The notes: generated by a model from the sequence alone, not told the origin. A stretch of 64,000 bases of DNA from Ursus arctos (GCF_023065955.2 NW_026622808.1:41738475-41802474); one strand, 5' to 3'; positions 1 to 12,506 are shown, counted from the stretch's first letter. Made by a program: numbers and translations.

Positions 1-448
1 AACATTTTTCAAAAAAGACATACACATGGCCAACAAGTACATGAAAAGGTACTCAACATCACTCATCATCAAGGAGATGCAAATCAAAGCCACAATAAGC
101 CATCACCTGACATCTATTAGGATGGCTTGTGTCAAAAGACAAGAGATAAGTAAATGTTGGTGAAGATGTGGAGAAAAGAGAACCTTCATGCACTGTTGGT
201 GGAATGCAAACTGGCACAGGCACTCTGGAAAACAGTATAGAGGTCCCTCAAGAAATTAAAACGCGAACTACCTACGATCCAGCTACCCCACCCGTGGATA
301 TGTATTCAAAGGAAATAAAACCATCATCTTGAATAGGTATCTCTACTCCCACAGTCACTGAAGCATTATTCACAATATCCACTATATGGAAACAAAACAA
401 AACAAAACAAAAACCTAAGTGTACACAAATGAGTGAATGGATCAAGAA

Positions 449-470
449 ACACACACACACACACACACAC
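449..470. repeat. (AC)n microsatellite inside the L1 3' UTR
   Basis: Eleven uninterrupted AC units lie within the L1 3' UTR. This is a likely length-polymorphic site. The short open frames over it, reading Thr-His repeats, are an artefact of the microsatellite. Confidence 0.9.
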
Positions 471-838
471 CTGAACATTATTCAGCCTTTAAAAAAAAAA
501 GGAAATCTGTCATTTACAACACCAGAGACAAACTTGGAGGGCATTATGCTAAACGAAATATGCCAGACAGACAAAGACAAATACTGCACGATACTACTTA
601 TAAGTGGAATAAAAAACAAAAACAAAAACAAACAAATAAACAAACAAAAAAGTCAAACTCATAAAAACAGAGTAGAAAAATAGTTGCCGGGTGCCAGTTG
701 CCAGGGGGTGGGGGAAATAAGGAGAGGTTGGCAAAAATGTTACAAATTTTTGGTTATAAGATTGATAAGGTCTGAGGATTTAGTATATAACGTGATGACT
801 ATAGTTGATAACACTGTATTACATAATTTAAATTTTCT

Positions 839-1042
839 TTCTTTTTTTTTTTTTTAACATTTTGTTTATTTATGTGACAGAGAGACAGCCAGCGAGCGAG
901 GGAACACAAGCAGGAGGAGTGGGAGAGGAAGAAGCAGGCTCCCAGCTGAGGAGCCCAATGTGGGACTCGATCCCGGAACGCCGGGATCACGCCCTGAGCA
1001 GAAGGCAGACGCTTAATGACTACGCTACCCAGGCGCCCCACG
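839..1042 (-). mobile_element. Carnivore tRNA-derived SINE (SINEC), full length
   Basis: On the + strand it begins with poly-T and ends with ACCCAGGCGCCCC, the reverse complement of the SINE head GGGGCGCCTGGGT. It is flanked by a 15-bp target-site duplication, TAATTTAAATTTTCT, at 824-838 and 1043-1057. It carries the ACACAAGCAGGAGGAG and GATCCCGG subfamily signature. It is inserted in the L1 3' UTR, so it is younger than that L1. Confidence 0.93.
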
Positions 1043-1113
1043 TAATTTAAATTTTCTAAGAAAGAATTTAAATATTCTCACAAAAAAAAAGAGGGGGGAT
1101 TAAAAAAAAAATA

Positions 1114-1589
1114 AAGACATGGCATCAGAATGAGTTCTGCTTTCTAAAACTCAAATACATCTAATTGGTTAAAAAAAAAAAGATCATATCCAGACCCCTA
1201 CCTGCAAGGGAGTCTGGAAATGTCGCTTTTGACTTTTCTACTTTTTGGTAGAGTAAAGCACATGAGAAGGAGTTTGGAAAGGCTCCTCAGTGCCCCATCA
1301 GCATATCTACACCAGTAGGTATGCCATGCAAAAGGCAGCTCAGAATTAAAGGGTTTGGGAACCACAAAACAGGCAAGATCAAATGCAAGGAGACATGACA
1401 GACAAAGGGTTAACTGGAGAACTAAAAAAGAATTTAGTATAATGAAAGCAAAGGGAACATTTGGGAACAAGGCAAGGGTGAAGGTGGAGAGGCATATAAA
1501 GGGCCCAATGAAGTGTCTATCAACCTCAGCTTAAAAGCATTCTCAGCCTAAACTAGATATCCCTCTTGAGCTTCCAAGAAGCCTTGAAT
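1114..1589. other. Unassigned sequence, no gene seen
   Basis: Two A-rich runs (about 1104-1113 and 1171-1181) are followed by ordinary AT-rich DNA. No family or exon is recognised. Confidence 0.5.
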
Positions 1590-1790
1590 AATTCTCAACT
1601 ACTTCATTTACCACACAGCATTGTAACCATTCATTTTCTTGTATGCTATACCACTGCCCTTAAGGATGAGGGTGGGAAGTCAAGGGCAGAGAGGGGCTTT
1701 ATCACTCTTGTACCTCCAGGACAAGCATTCTCTTTGGCACAAAACAAAAGCTGAGTACGTATTTGTTGTATGGAATTATATCCTAACTGA
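1590..1790 (+). mobile_element. L2 LINE 3'-end fragment (degraded)
   Basis: The order of words resembles an L2 3' end: a TACCTCCAGGACAAG block standing for CCCCAGCGCCTAGAACAG, then GGCACA, then GTATTTGTTGTATGGA standing for AATATTTGTTGAATGA. It is heavily diverged, so the assignment is tentative. A run of ten G follows at 1862-1871. Confidence 0.4.
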
Positions 1791-2059
1791 ACTTCTTTCA
1801 AGAATGAACATCCTATTAATTAAAATACAACTCATCATTCACTTAAAAAGGAAAGAAAAAAGGGGGGGGGGTTCCTACCTTAATACCTTTCATTATAAAA
1901 ACTGGTTGATATCAGATTATAGATTGCTAACACAATTAAGAATACCCTATAGATCATAGATTATTTCTGTGCATTTATACATAGACAGGCCAGTTGTTTT
2001 ACCAAGCAATCATTCCTGCATTTTGATACAGAACCTCAGTCTTCCTGTAGAGAAGCAGA

Positions 2060-2360
2060 GAACCTCCCATCACAGGACGGGAGTCATGCGAGGCACCTGA
2101 CCTCAGCTCTGGGGTTTCCAGTAGGCACACGATCTGGATGAACCAGTGAGAGATCTCTGTGGGACTCTTGCTATGAGCTACCGAGAAAAAGTTCTTCTAC
2201 TGAGGTTGCTGCTACTGATGACAGTCTCATGTTACCAATAGCTACCACAAAGAACTACGTAACCGAAATAGAAGCCAGCATAGCAGAAGTAGAGCCCAGA
2301 GATGGAGAGATACGGATTAACAATGTCATTTTGGGCACATGGATCTAGGTTACTGATCCT
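2060..2360 (+). repeat. Ancient interspersed repeat, unclassified
   Basis: The stretch contains GGCACACGATCTGG..CCAGTGAGAGA, then GGGACTCTTGCT..GAGCTACCGAGAAA, then AGCCCAGAGATGGAGAGATACGG. I have seen this order of words in old mammalian interspersed repeats but cannot name the family. The GGCAC..CC AAT-type core also appears near 11068 and 30081. Confidence 0.35.
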
Positions 2361-2370
2361 ACCACTGGCC

Positions 2371-2408
2371 TGTGTGTGTGTGTGTGTGTGTGTGTGTCTG
2401 TGTGTGTA
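2371..2408. repeat. (TG)n microsatellite
   Basis: About 19 TG units with one TC interruption and a terminal TATG. Likely polymorphic. Confidence 0.92.
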
Positions 2409-3574
2409 TGCATTAAGAGGTCAAGTATGGATTCTGTTTTGTGCCACCAAAAGAAACTCAACATTTCTCTATTTGCCATAGCTGTCCTACTGGTTGAAGA
2501 AATGGTAATGACTAAAAGCACTGGAAGAATGGGACTCAGTCTGACAGACTTCAGTCTGAGTGATCCACCATGCAGCCAGTTTAAGGGCAGACAACTGGGG
2601 GAGACACAACCACCATTTAACCTTACTTAAGAAAACTAAAGAAAAACACAACAAGCCCTTTCCTTGTCTATATGCACAGATAATTGATTAATAGTAAATG
2701 ATCATTGCTAAAATGGCTTCAGAGTCCTCCGAGGCTTTGTGAATTATAGACGTTTTGATGGAAATGTGATTACTTGAAGTTTCCCTCAAAGATATTAGTT
2801 ATATAGTAATCAACGATACTGAAATAGCATAAACCCCATTAAAAATATCATTGCAGAGTCTCCAAATAATTAAGCCAAGTGAGATATGAAAGATCACAGC
2901 AAGAAGGCCTTATGACTAAAAGTATATAAATACCAGAGGATTAGCCAGTAAAATACAGGAAGAGCTGCTCTCATCTAGAATGGCCTTTACTTGTCATTCA
3001 AACTCATATGAAATGCCTAAAATCTGTCAGTATAGTAGTTTCTAAGTGATATGTCAACAAATATATTCACTGAGAATACTTATTCTGCCTAGAGCCAATG
3101 TTTTTATAAAAACACCCTAAAGAGTCAACTGTTAAATCAATAAAATGAATGTTTGAGCAGGTGTTTGGAATTGTGCTGATTTATCCATATTTTCCAGTTT
3201 AATTTCCACATTTACCATCAAACTTCTGCAAGAAAACATAAAATGTACCTGGAAGTATTATGCTCTTCATAAATACGAGGACAGTTGTGCTAAACATATC
3301 TGCACCAGTAAGGGGGATTCATAAATCACTTTCATTTGCTTAAATTCTTAAAGTTTTCTGTTTAACCTGTAGTGACTGGAATGTCAAGTGTCACACAGGT
3401 TGAATGGTATTTTCAAGTCATTAGCAGGTGACATTTTAATTAGGTCTATTTATGAGAGACCCAAAGGAAAAAAAAATAGAGGATGAGTAAGGAATGAAAA
3501 TCGAATTAGACTCATGAAAAGAGAAAAGAACTATCCATTCCTTTGAGACTTTTCTTTTAGCATACAGAACAGTA
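2409..3574. other. Single-copy-looking DNA, no gene seen
   Basis: AT-rich, non-repetitive sequence without a convincing open frame, splice-flanked exon or known repeat. Nothing else is supported. Confidence 0.5.
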
Positions 3575-3830
3575 GAACTGACTGGTCAAGAATGTAGGAC
3601 CTAAAGCCAGCCTTCACCAGTTCAAATCATAGCAGTGGCATTTACCACCTGTAAGACACTGAACACGTTCTGGCGACTGCATCTGCTTCCACAGGGATAA
3701 GGGCAGTACCTACTGCATGAGGTTGTTGTGGAAACAGGATTCAGTACTGTTCAAACACCATTTTTCATAGGGCCCAAGAGGAAAGAAGTGTTCAATAAAT
3801 GCTAGCTATTACTATATTATCTGTAACCCT
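3575..3830 (+). mobile_element. MIR SINE (degraded)
   Basis: Follows the MIR sense order: AGTTCAAATCATAGCAGTGGCA (degraded GGTTCGAATCCCGGCTCTGCCA), then ACCACCTGTAAGACACTGAAC, GGGCAGTACCTACTGCATGAGG, GTTGTTGTGG, and finally TTCAATAAATGCTAGCTATTA. The similarity was judged by eye. Confidence 0.6.
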
Positions 3831-4254
3831 GCCTACTGGGTAAAGGGTGAATAGTGGTAGGAAATCATTGTTTCAAATTTAATTTGGATGTTTATATTTC
3901 TTCTTGCATCAGAAATGATGCAAGACATTTATAAAATACCCACAAGCAACAAAATAGTCCAACTTAAGAATAGAGGTTAAATAAACAGGTAAAACAAAGG
4001 TAGACAAAAATAGAAGCAGGGATGAGATGAAGAAGAAAAATCACAGACATATGGGTGCCATAATCAACTACAAATTTCTCTTAGGCTTCTCAGCATCCAG
4101 CACAAGAAAGTATGTATGCAGCACAATTTTCTATACCCATGAGATTAGAATACACGAAATGCCCAGGAAGAGTAAAATGTCTGTGAGAGACAGCAAACAT
4201 GGAGAACTAATGCCAATAAATGAAAAGTATCTGTGCGGAAGCACAGAATAACCA

Positions 4255-4700
4255 CAGTAATAGTGTTGTTGGCCTCAAATCTTTACCCCTTCCTGCCATG
4301 GTCTTTGGGTCCATGTGTGTTCCCCAGACCCTTGACTTTGAACTTGGTCCTAGGATTTTCTTTGACCTTGATATATGGGAAACCACAATATTGTGTCCTA
4401 CGTTCCGGTCCTTGACCTTAAAAGGTCTCAAGGATTTCTGCTTGCCCTACTGCATCTCTGCCTCAGCATCAGAAGTAAATGATATGCTTAGTCTTGCTGC
4501 TAGTCTAAAAAGGATGAAAGATTACGAAATCAGATCAGACCCTGCAGTGGGGAGAAGAGCCACCCTGCCGAACCCAGCCCAGCCCAGCTCAACCAAACCC
4601 CAGATGACTCACAAACACGTAAGCAATAATAAATGATAGTTGTTTTAAACCCCTGAGTTTTGGGATGATCTGCTTTTCAGCAATGGCAAACTAACAGAAG
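4255..4700 (+). mobile_element. MaLR/MLT1-type LTR fragment (ERVL class)
   Basis: The 3' end reads AATAATAAATGATAGTTG then TTTTAAACCCCTGAGTTTTGGG and GCAATGGCAAACTAACAG. This matches the conserved 3' end of MaLR LTRs (AATAAATn-GTTGTTTTAAGCCAC..AGTTT..GGT..GCAGCAATAGAAAAC). The 5' boundary is vague. An open frame of 138 codons across it (4220-4636) is not a gene. Exact family is not determined. Confidence 0.5.
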
Positions 4701-5299
4701 AACAACCAAATGACAGTTCATTAAGCAGTATATGTATTGGCAATTAAAAGGCAAAAATATGTATTCTAAATGTATTACCATGACCCAGATCAAAAAGCAG
4801 CATATCCTCACAGCTTCAATTTATAAACTTAACTAACCTCACTATTATAATTTCTGAAACCCATTGTAATTAATATAAATAAAATCAAATGTCTGCTGTT
4901 GCACACCATACTAAATAAAAATGCCCTGAGAGTCACCAAAACAGAATAATAGGTTTGAGATAATCAGTCATTTACTGGAGGATGAGATGTGAAGGCGGAG
5001 GATGGTTATAACTTAAAGTGACAGACCAACAAGTTCCAGAGTAGCACTGGGCATGACAAGTGGCCCCTATGTCTGGCACTCCCTAGGTACCATACGTATG
5101 AAGACACATTGGTTATAGAAATCATTATCTTCAAATGGGCACCTTACTCAAAAGTCACAACAGCATATGCTCCAAATGGTTGCACTGATCCAAGATTAGG
5201 TTGCTTCTCATGTGGGTAACTCTATCCAGCACAGAACAGAGAAGTAGTAGGGATTTATTTATTTAAGCATGGTTAATGATTCTCACTCATGAGCAAGGC
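4701..5299. other. Unassigned sequence, no gene seen
   Basis: AT-rich unique-looking DNA between the LTR fragment and a MIR. No exon or repeat recognised. Confidence 0.45.
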
Positions 5300-5560
5300 T
5301 ATTAACTATAATAACAATAGTCATAGCTAACACCTACTCATTAGCGTGAATGTGCAAGGCTCTGTGCTAAGCACTAACCAAGAATCATTCCATTCACTTC
5401 ATGTAACATTCACGATACATACATGATAACCCAAGAAGGTAGGTACTTTTATTTCCTTTTCCAACCCACTGTGCCCTTTGATCTCACAGTTTTTATGGAC
5501 AGATACTCTGCAGCTTGAAGAGGTAAATGACTTGCTTATGGTTACACAGATACTCCTTGT
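5300..5560 (-). mobile_element. MIR SINE
   Basis: On the + strand it reads as the reverse complement of MIR: GCTAACACCTACTCATTAGCG, TGCAAGGCTCTGTGCTAAGCA, GGTAGGTACTTTTATTTCC, GAAGAGGTAAATGACTTGC and TGGTTACACAGA. All the expected landmarks are in order. Confidence 0.7.
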
Positions 5561-6055
5561 TTAAGAAGACATAGCGGACAAAATTAGGATAGACAAACTT
5601 GATTATTATTTGCTGTAGATAAGTCTTGAACATTTTCTGGCTTGATTGACATTTTAATTTTTTCCTTCAATATAAAGATTCCCAAATTTTACTGGTCTGT
5701 GAAAATATTTTACCAAATAGAAAGTATTTTGTAAATGGAAAGCAGTGTGATACAGTGTGAATATCTCCCAACTGGTTTAAAGAGAAAACACAAATTTCAG
5801 TAATATCATTTTAGAATATCCCACTGGTCTAGATTTATTCAAAAACATCCAGCCTAATGCCCCAACATTACCATTTAACTACCTCTGACCCATGTGAAAT
5901 CCCTTTCTGTGTTCTGTCAGATGGACAACCTATAATATATTTCTCCTTTAAACTACTTTATACTGAAAATAATATACAGACCTCAGTGTTATAGGAAACT
6001 GCACTGTTGAACACACAAGGCTTTTTGTCTAATTTCTCTTGAACCTAGTTTCTTT

Positions 6056-6069
6056 TTCTTTCTTTCTTT

Positions 6070-6113
<44 letters not shown>

Positions 6114-6312
6114 TTTCTTTTTTTTTAAGATTTTATTTATTTATTTAACAGAGAGGGACAGCCAGCAAGACAGGGAACACAAGCAGGGGGAGCGGGAGAG
6201 GAAGAAGCAGGCTCCCAGCGGAGAAGCCTGATGTGGGGCTCGATCCCAGAACGCCGGGATCATGCCCTGCGCCAAAGGCAGACGCTTAACAACTGAGCCA
6301 CCCAGGCGCCCC
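6056..6312 (-). mobile_element. Carnivore SINEC with (CTTT)n tail
   Basis: Antisense SINE ending in CCACCCAGGCGCCCC. The target-site duplication GAACCTAGTTTCTTT lies at 6041-6055 and 6313-6327. The tail has become a tetranucleotide microsatellite (CTTT)n from about 6051 to 6114. It carries the AACGCCGGGATCATGCC subfamily signature. Confidence 0.94.
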
Positions 6313-7275
6313 GAACCTAGTTTCTTTCTTGCCACGTCAAACAGATGACATAGTTTGCCCCCATATTACATGCAAATTATGTACAAGTTTCACCACTTTG
6401 GCTCACATATTACCCAGTGATTTCAAACAACGGCATGTGAGGCATATGATAAGAACCAGCCATAAATCTTACTAGAAATTAAATTCAAACCCAACAAACA
6501 CTGGATATAAGCACTTCTAATGCATCTTTCTTCATAGCACATATGACCAAAAATAAGACCAGTGGAACTGTTTAAAGGCACTGAACACTGCAAAATCATG
6601 CAGTTCTAGGAGATGGGCATTCTGGTCCACCGTGTTCATTAATTATCAGAAACTAAAGCAAACAGAATTCACACATACAAAGTGATAAAAGAGAAGGGCC
6701 TACCTGACATAGCAGCTTGATTGAACTGATGATCGCTGGCACAATGAGCTACTTCTTATCGATTTCAGAAACAAAATAATCCCCTCTACTAGCTCAAAAC
6801 TCCAGGCTGCCCTGTTTTTTTTCCCCTCAAACGTTATGAATCCTACATTATAACCACTGATTCACAAAGTAAGTTTTGTTGTTTCTTCCCTTGGCCACGT
6901 AAAGACTCCCCAAGAACAGTGAATAGTCTGTGAGGTTATGATGAGCCTTTAAGAAGTTCTAGAAATTTCCTAGTACTCCCTTTCAATATTTTGTAACACC
7001 CAACAGGAGCATGCAGCTTTTTAAAATCAGAACCTGTATGGGTTCCCACATGTTATCTACTACGTGATATAAAAGAACTATGTTTATCATAATGTCAAAT
7101 AATTTGGCCAAGACATAACTTGGCTGGCTACATGTTATATATGATGGCAAACCAACCCAAACTAACTTAGGTAAAATAAAGGTGGGGAAAGGGGTAGGGA
7201 GTTAATTAGCTCACATGACAAGAGGTCAACTGATTTTATTTAGAATGGGTCCAGACAGTGGGGGTTGGGAAATGT

Positions 7276-7327
7276 TTAACAATATAATAATTATCATAAT
7301 AATAATTATTATATTATTATTATTAAT
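7276..7327. repeat. AT-rich (TAA/TTA)n repeat with self-complementary core
   Basis: A run of ATA/ATT triplets. The 14 bases at 7299-7312 (ATAATAATTATTAT) are a perfect palindrome, so the tract could extrude a hairpin. Confidence 0.85.
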
Positions 7328-8990
7328 GGAGGGGGCCTGATTTCTGGCAGTTGCCAATTTCAAGCTACCCACATGTCATGAGCCAGCTCCCAAATTCCTG
7401 AAAAGTTAACAAAAGGCTCTCGTTCGCTGATACGAGTTAGCTCCAGCATACCACTAGATCTGGGTACTCAAATGATATCATAACCGCCCCCCTCTCCCCC
7501 TCTGCTTTCTGCTTCTCTCCATCTGATGTCATTTTCAGACGGGTTCATCCATAGGATGGCAAAGACAACAGTGGAGGGATTGCTCAGAAGGGCTGGAAAT
7601 AGCATGGCTTCCTATCTGCCCTGTTACAACCAAACACTACAGCAAAGGAATAAAATAATTTGATCACCCAGTTTTGGAGCTAAAGAGAATGCGGGAGCTA
7701 CCTTCAAATCATTTGGATGAAGCAGAATCCATCCTTACGGGGAAAGATCAGTTCTCCTAAGAAACTCTGTGCAGAGAAATACCACGAGGGCCATCTAAGT
7801 TTCAATAGCTCTAAGATTCAATCTACAGTAAAAGTTTATTTCTGGGTATGTAAAACAACTAGAACTCCCTACCACACGTCCACTTCCAATGAAAATGCAG
7901 GGCAAAAGCTTAAGATACAAAATAACGAAATGTGTCTTAAAGAAAAAATACCCTCTTGCAACATAAAGAAGCTATCTTCAGTCATGGAGAGATACAAAAT
8001 GTGAAGATATATAATTGCTGCATAAATTTATTAATGGAAGTGCTAATGCCATAAATCGTACATCTCTTTTTGACACACAATCTTTTATTTTCCTTTCAAT
8101 GAGGAAGAAAAAATAAAGGAGCGGAACTGGTAATATTGCTTGCAACTAAATTAGATTTTCCACCAGAGAAAGCTGTTTAGAAAAAGCTATTTGAAAAAGC
8201 AAAATAGGACTCACAAAAGGGTATTAATGAGCCCAACCAGGAGGAAAAAGCCTCCAACAATACAAACAAATGTTTGCAAAACCTCTTTCAGGACTGAAAG
8301 CCAAACGGATGCTTTGAACTTTCTATCTCGGCAGAAACTCCTTCACCTGTCAGCTGAGTACGAGAGCCAGCTGAAATTTTAGAATAAGAACTCTTCACTT
8401 ACACTACAAGTCTTACTGAGGATTCAAGAGACAAGACCTCAGCAGCTCTGGGTTTAGAAGAAAACCGATACAGCCTGCCCTCGAACTGTGAGGCATTATA
8501 GGAACAAGATATAGGCTACGCTGCGTGTTGGCTCCCACCTTGGCCGCCGTGAACATCATAATATAGAGTTAAAAGTCAATTCCAAGGCAAGGAAGGGTCA
8601 AGTCAACTCTGAGCCTTTAGCCTGGATAGCTCTTTCACTGCTTGTCCATGGAGTTTTTTATTTTTTGTTTTAATCTTATCCTTATTTATTTATTAACAAA
8701 AGAACAAGAAAATGGCAGGAAAATAGCAAAGAAAATTTGAGCTTTTTCCCCAGGAAGAAAAGTAAGTTAAGGCCACCTTTTTGCGGTTTCTCTGTAACAC
8801 TAAATCAAATCCGTTACAGGAATATGCCTGCTACAGCTTAACGTGCCACATGAGACGGAGCAGTTGGTAAATGACATTCAGAATTCTCTTCATCACTTGA
8901 ACAAGTCCAGGCCCATTTAAGCATTTTTTCAGAACTATCACCATGTTCCCCAAGCGCTTAGCCGGCCCACTACAGGACAGTGGAAAACGA

Positions 8991-9010
8991 GGGGCGGGGG
9001 GGGGGGGGGG
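8991..9010. repeat. G tract (GGGGCG15)
   Basis: Twenty bases of G with a single C. Such homopolymers are length-unstable and hard to sequence. Confidence 0.9.
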
Positions 9011-9173
9011 ATTTGGAGGGTTCTGATTAACTCAACTGTCACAGATTGTTTTCCCTGAAGAAGGGAAATCCCTTGTAGTGATTTAACACGAAAACCATCC
9101 CTTCCATGCGGTGTATCAGATTAAAGAAGGAAGCGAAAGGGACAAATGCTGCCTGCTATGAGCAAGAGGAGGG

Positions 9174-9376
9174 TTTTTTTTGGGTTTATTTATTTATTTA
9201 TTTGACAGAGAGAGAGAAAGAGAGAGCAAGAGAGGGAACATAAGCACGGGCAGAGCGAGAGGGAGAAGCAGGCCTCCCGCCGAGCAGAGAGCCTGATGCG
9301 GGGCTCGAACCCAGGACCCTGGGATCATGACCCGAGCCGAAGGCAGACTCTTAATGACTGAGCTGTCCAGGCGCCC
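9174..9376 (-). mobile_element. Carnivore SINEC
   Basis: Starts with poly-T and TTATTTATTTATTTGACAGAG and ends GTCCAGGCGCCC. The target duplication CAAGAGGAGGG is at 9163-9173 and 9377-9387. Internal text GAACCCAGGACCCTGGGATCAT marks the older SINEC type, not the CCCGGCG subtype. Confidence 0.92.
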
Positions 9377-9387
9377 CAAGAGGAGGG

Positions 9388-11059
9388 TCTTAAGATAGAA
9401 ACATTTCCCTTCCAGGGATGAGATGGTCATGTTGACGAGAAAGTAATTTTTCACCTTCAATTCCAATGGCACACTGGAAGGAATGCTAAATGTCAGTTCT
9501 CTCATCAACATGCCATTATATGATGAATAAACCCAAGGTCCCATACTATGCAGCCATATGGATAAATAAGTGGCATGCATGGTAAGTAGTATTTTCAATA
9601 GGATAATTTTTTTTTAACAAGTCAGGGATGAGGCGACAGTTTGAAGGTGGGGAAAAAAATAAACATTTTCTAGCATTATCTAGTGAAAAATAAATATTGT
9701 ACGTGAAAGGATCTGCAGTGTATTTAATATTTATCTTCTTAAATTACACTTGACCTTTCTGTTAGAATTTCACCTTTGTACAGTTCGCTAATATCACATA
9801 CAGTCTCAGTAGCATTTTTTACTTAAAACCACAAATATCAGGTGGAAAAATGTGTTTAGGGAGGTTTACCAGACTGCTTACAGAGGGAAGGTAATCAGAG
9901 ATGGCATGTGAATTGTTTGACAAGTCAGACCGCAGGGAAACTAATGACTGCATACCTCTCAGGGGCCCCAAAAAGATACATGAAATTAAGGGTTATCTTT
10001 TGCAGAATGAAGACCTTACGATTTTTCAGTCTGAATTAAATCCCTTGCACAGAAAAGAAAGATGGGTTATTTAAGTATACTGTATTTTTATTTATTCTTG
10101 GGCATAGACTGTTTTAATAAAGTCAGAACCTGTTTCTTATAAAATAAACGTACCCATAACAAAATGAGCATAAACATGACCCTTACTTTATTCTGCTATC
10201 TCTTCTTCCCCCCTGCATTCATTAGCTGCTGTTCTCTGACCTTGGCCATGTAATCCTTACAGCAAGCTCTCTTCCACCACCAAGAAGAGGTTCCCTCCAC
10301 TCTGGTCACGTTTTTGTTATAGTTGTTGACATGCCCGGTAAAATAATTCCCTTTGGACACTAAAACCCCTCTCAGAACCAATGCCTTCAAACAACTCACC
10401 CAATCAGATCTTAAAGGCATTCAGCCACTGCTGTGAGAGTTGGAATATGCTTATGTTGTTTCTTTGTCTCCTTCAGCCTTTTTCTCTTCCATTTTCTGGC
10501 ATCTAGGCATGAGGGTTTAGAAAGGACAGCTATGAAGATGGGTACCATCGACCCTAACTTCGCAGAGGCAGTCCTGCATGCAGCTCCTAATAAATCACTG
10601 GAGACAGGGCAGCATTGGATTTACTTTTCAACATGCCTTTTCAGGGTCCACATTGATGGGCTCTGCTGAAAACATAAATGCGTTTCTTCTACTGAGACGT
10701 CTTGAGAACTCCCACTCAGAGTATCACGTTCTTTGTCCCTTATAAGGACAAAGCACATGAAAAGAATAACACGTAGTATTTTAATCGCAGTGTATCTGCC
10801 ACTCCAGCCAGGAGCCCCACGATACCTAGAGGAAGCTCACAGAGGACAGGGAGCCTGAGGATACTGTGGTGCTGTCACAGGGCAGTGAACATTTGCTGTT
10901 CTCCATAACCCTCTCCCCCTTCCTCCAGCAACACTGGCATCATCTGGGGACTCAATCCTGCTCTAGCTCCGTAAGCAAGGCTCCACCCTCAGGGTTGAAG
11001 AACGTGTCCGAGGCTAAGCCAAAAGACAGAGTCACACTCCCTTGGCCACTGAGATTTGT
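9388..11059. other. Single-copy-looking DNA, no gene seen
   Basis: About 1.7 kb with no recognisable repeat or exon. Open frames at 10196-10420, 10433-10669 and 10866-11066 have no recognisable protein features. Confidence 0.5.
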
Positions 11060-11230
11060 TGAGTGATAGGCACATGACCTACCCATTCCAATTAGAGCAA
11101 CTCTGAGAAAGTGCATACAAGTTATCGTAAAAGAAGTGTATTCTTCTCTGCCAGAGCTCATGCAGCCATATTGCTACCACTGGTGAGGCCAGAAGAAGTT
11201 TGGGGGCCTTCATCCACTTAACGGGATTGA
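11060..11230 (+). repeat. Ancient interspersed repeat, unclassified
   Basis: Contains GGCACATGACCTACCCATTC then CAATTAGAGCAACTC, similar in word order to the segments at 2125 and 30081. Family unknown; the match is weak. Confidence 0.3.
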
Positions 11231-11789
11231 GGAATACATACCGGGATCTCTCTTTGGGGATAAAATATATTGGAGTCAATCTCTGTTGTCCCTACACTAG
11301 GCAGAAGGTGGCAATATTTGAACCCCTTAGGGCAAACTGCAGAAATCTGCACCTCAGAATTTTATCTGGCTTTGATCATTCTCTGACAGAAATGGAATGT
11401 TTAATATATACATATTTTAAAAATCAGCATGAACTGATATTTACTACACAGTAGAATTAAAGCATAATAGGCTTACTATGGTAGCATCATGGTCCATCAG
11501 GCGCAATGTTGGATGCATTCATACTGGCATCTTCCCGCTGTTTTAGTGGGGAAATCATGTATTGAAAGAACTCGGATGCAAGAGAGTAGACCTAAGAGTT
11601 ATCACAGATTTGTATTTCTGGCCATCCCCTTCACCTCTAGTCAGATTTAAGAATAGTATGGTCCTACCTAACCAACGACAAGGGTCTAAAATCAGCATAT
11701 AAATTATATCATCATGTGATATGACTTTATCACATTAGTTCTTATTCCTGGGTTATATAATATGGTCCATATCTTCAAGATATATCAAG
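11231..11789. other. Unassigned sequence, no gene seen
   Basis: AT-rich DNA between the preceding repeat-like segment and the L2. Nothing recognised. Confidence 0.45.
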
Positions 11790-12506
11790 ATTCCAATCAC
11801 TTCTCACCAGCTCCACCATCACATCCATCAGTTCTTTTCTGAATTATTCCCTAAGCCCCCTATCCAGTCTTTCTCCTTCCAAACTTACTCCCATATAATC
11901 TGTTCTCCACAGAACACCAGAAAACTCTTTTTTAAAAATACATGAGATCATATCAGGACTTAACACTCCCCACTGTCTTCCCATTGTAGACCCCTTATCA
12001 TAGCCTGCAAGGTCCTCATGCCTCAGTTTGGCCATGCCTACCCATCCAACCTCCATGCCTACCACTCAAACAAAGCTCCAGCTCCACCGCTGCCCTTGTC
12101 CTTCCCTCAATATTCCATGCGCTGTCATTCCTCCACGCCTTTATTCCTATATTCTTCTGCCTGTAACATTGCCCCTTCATCTTTCCACACCCTCCCACCC
12201 CATTCCCACCCCTTGCTTCATTCCGGTCACAGCTCAAATGTCCTATCTTCAAAAAGTCGTCCCAGATACCCTATCAAAAATAGCATCCCTTCTCAACATT
12301 CACTATCCTCCTATTTTCTACAAAGCACCTGCAACTACATTATGTCCTTGTTGACCTGGTAATTATCTGTCTACTCCACTGGAATGTAACTGCCATGGCC
12401 ACAAGGATGTCTGTCTGTCTTGCTGCTGAATCATAGCACAAGGAATATAACATGTACAAGTTACTTTATGAGTATTTAATGAATGAATGAATTAATTAAT
12501 TAATCA
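11790..12506 (+). mobile_element. L2 LINE, 3' end (about 0.7 kb)
   Basis: Long match in order to the L2 3' region: CTCCACCATCACATCCATC, AGGTCCTCATGCCTC, CAGCTCAAATGTCC, GTCGTCCCAGATACCC, CTACAAAGCACCTGCAAC, ACTGGAATGTAACTGCCATGG and CAAGGATGTCTGTCTGTCTTG, ending in the GAATGAATGAATTAATTAATT tail typical of L2. The open frames on both strands here are non-coding shadows of the pyrimidine-rich L2 3' end. Confidence 0.78.

Larger units (their letters stand above)
1..1113 (+). mobile_element. L1 LINE, 3' end (ORF2 C-terminus plus 3' UTR), interrupted by a SINE
   Basis: The first 360 bases follow the well-known end of L1 ORF2 (the block encoding the motif around GCGEKGTLLHCWWEC, here degraded), then the L1 3' UTR with the typical ATGCTAAACGAAAT and GATAACACTGTATTACATA strings. 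A SINE splits it at 839-1042, and it resumes to an A-rich end near 1113. It runs off the left edge of the window, so its 5' extent is unknown. The frame is broken in many places, so it is inactive. Family level is secure; subfamily was not determined. Confidence 0.85.
6328..9162. other. Mostly single-copy DNA, no gene seen
   Basis: Contains the AT-rich repeat at 7276-7327 and the G tract at 8991-9010. Open frames at 7717-8004 and 8191-8382 are short, resemble no family I know and lack splice or promoter context. The TTATTTATTTATTAAC stretch near 8680 is A/T-rich but not a recognisable SINE. Confidence 0.5.

Noticed and set aside
429..683. Open frame with Thr-His repeats
   Set aside because: Translation of a (CA)n microsatellite in an L1 3' UTR.
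4220..4636. 138-codon open frame
   Set aside because: Overlaps an old MaLR-type LTR; codons run through its non-coding sequence.
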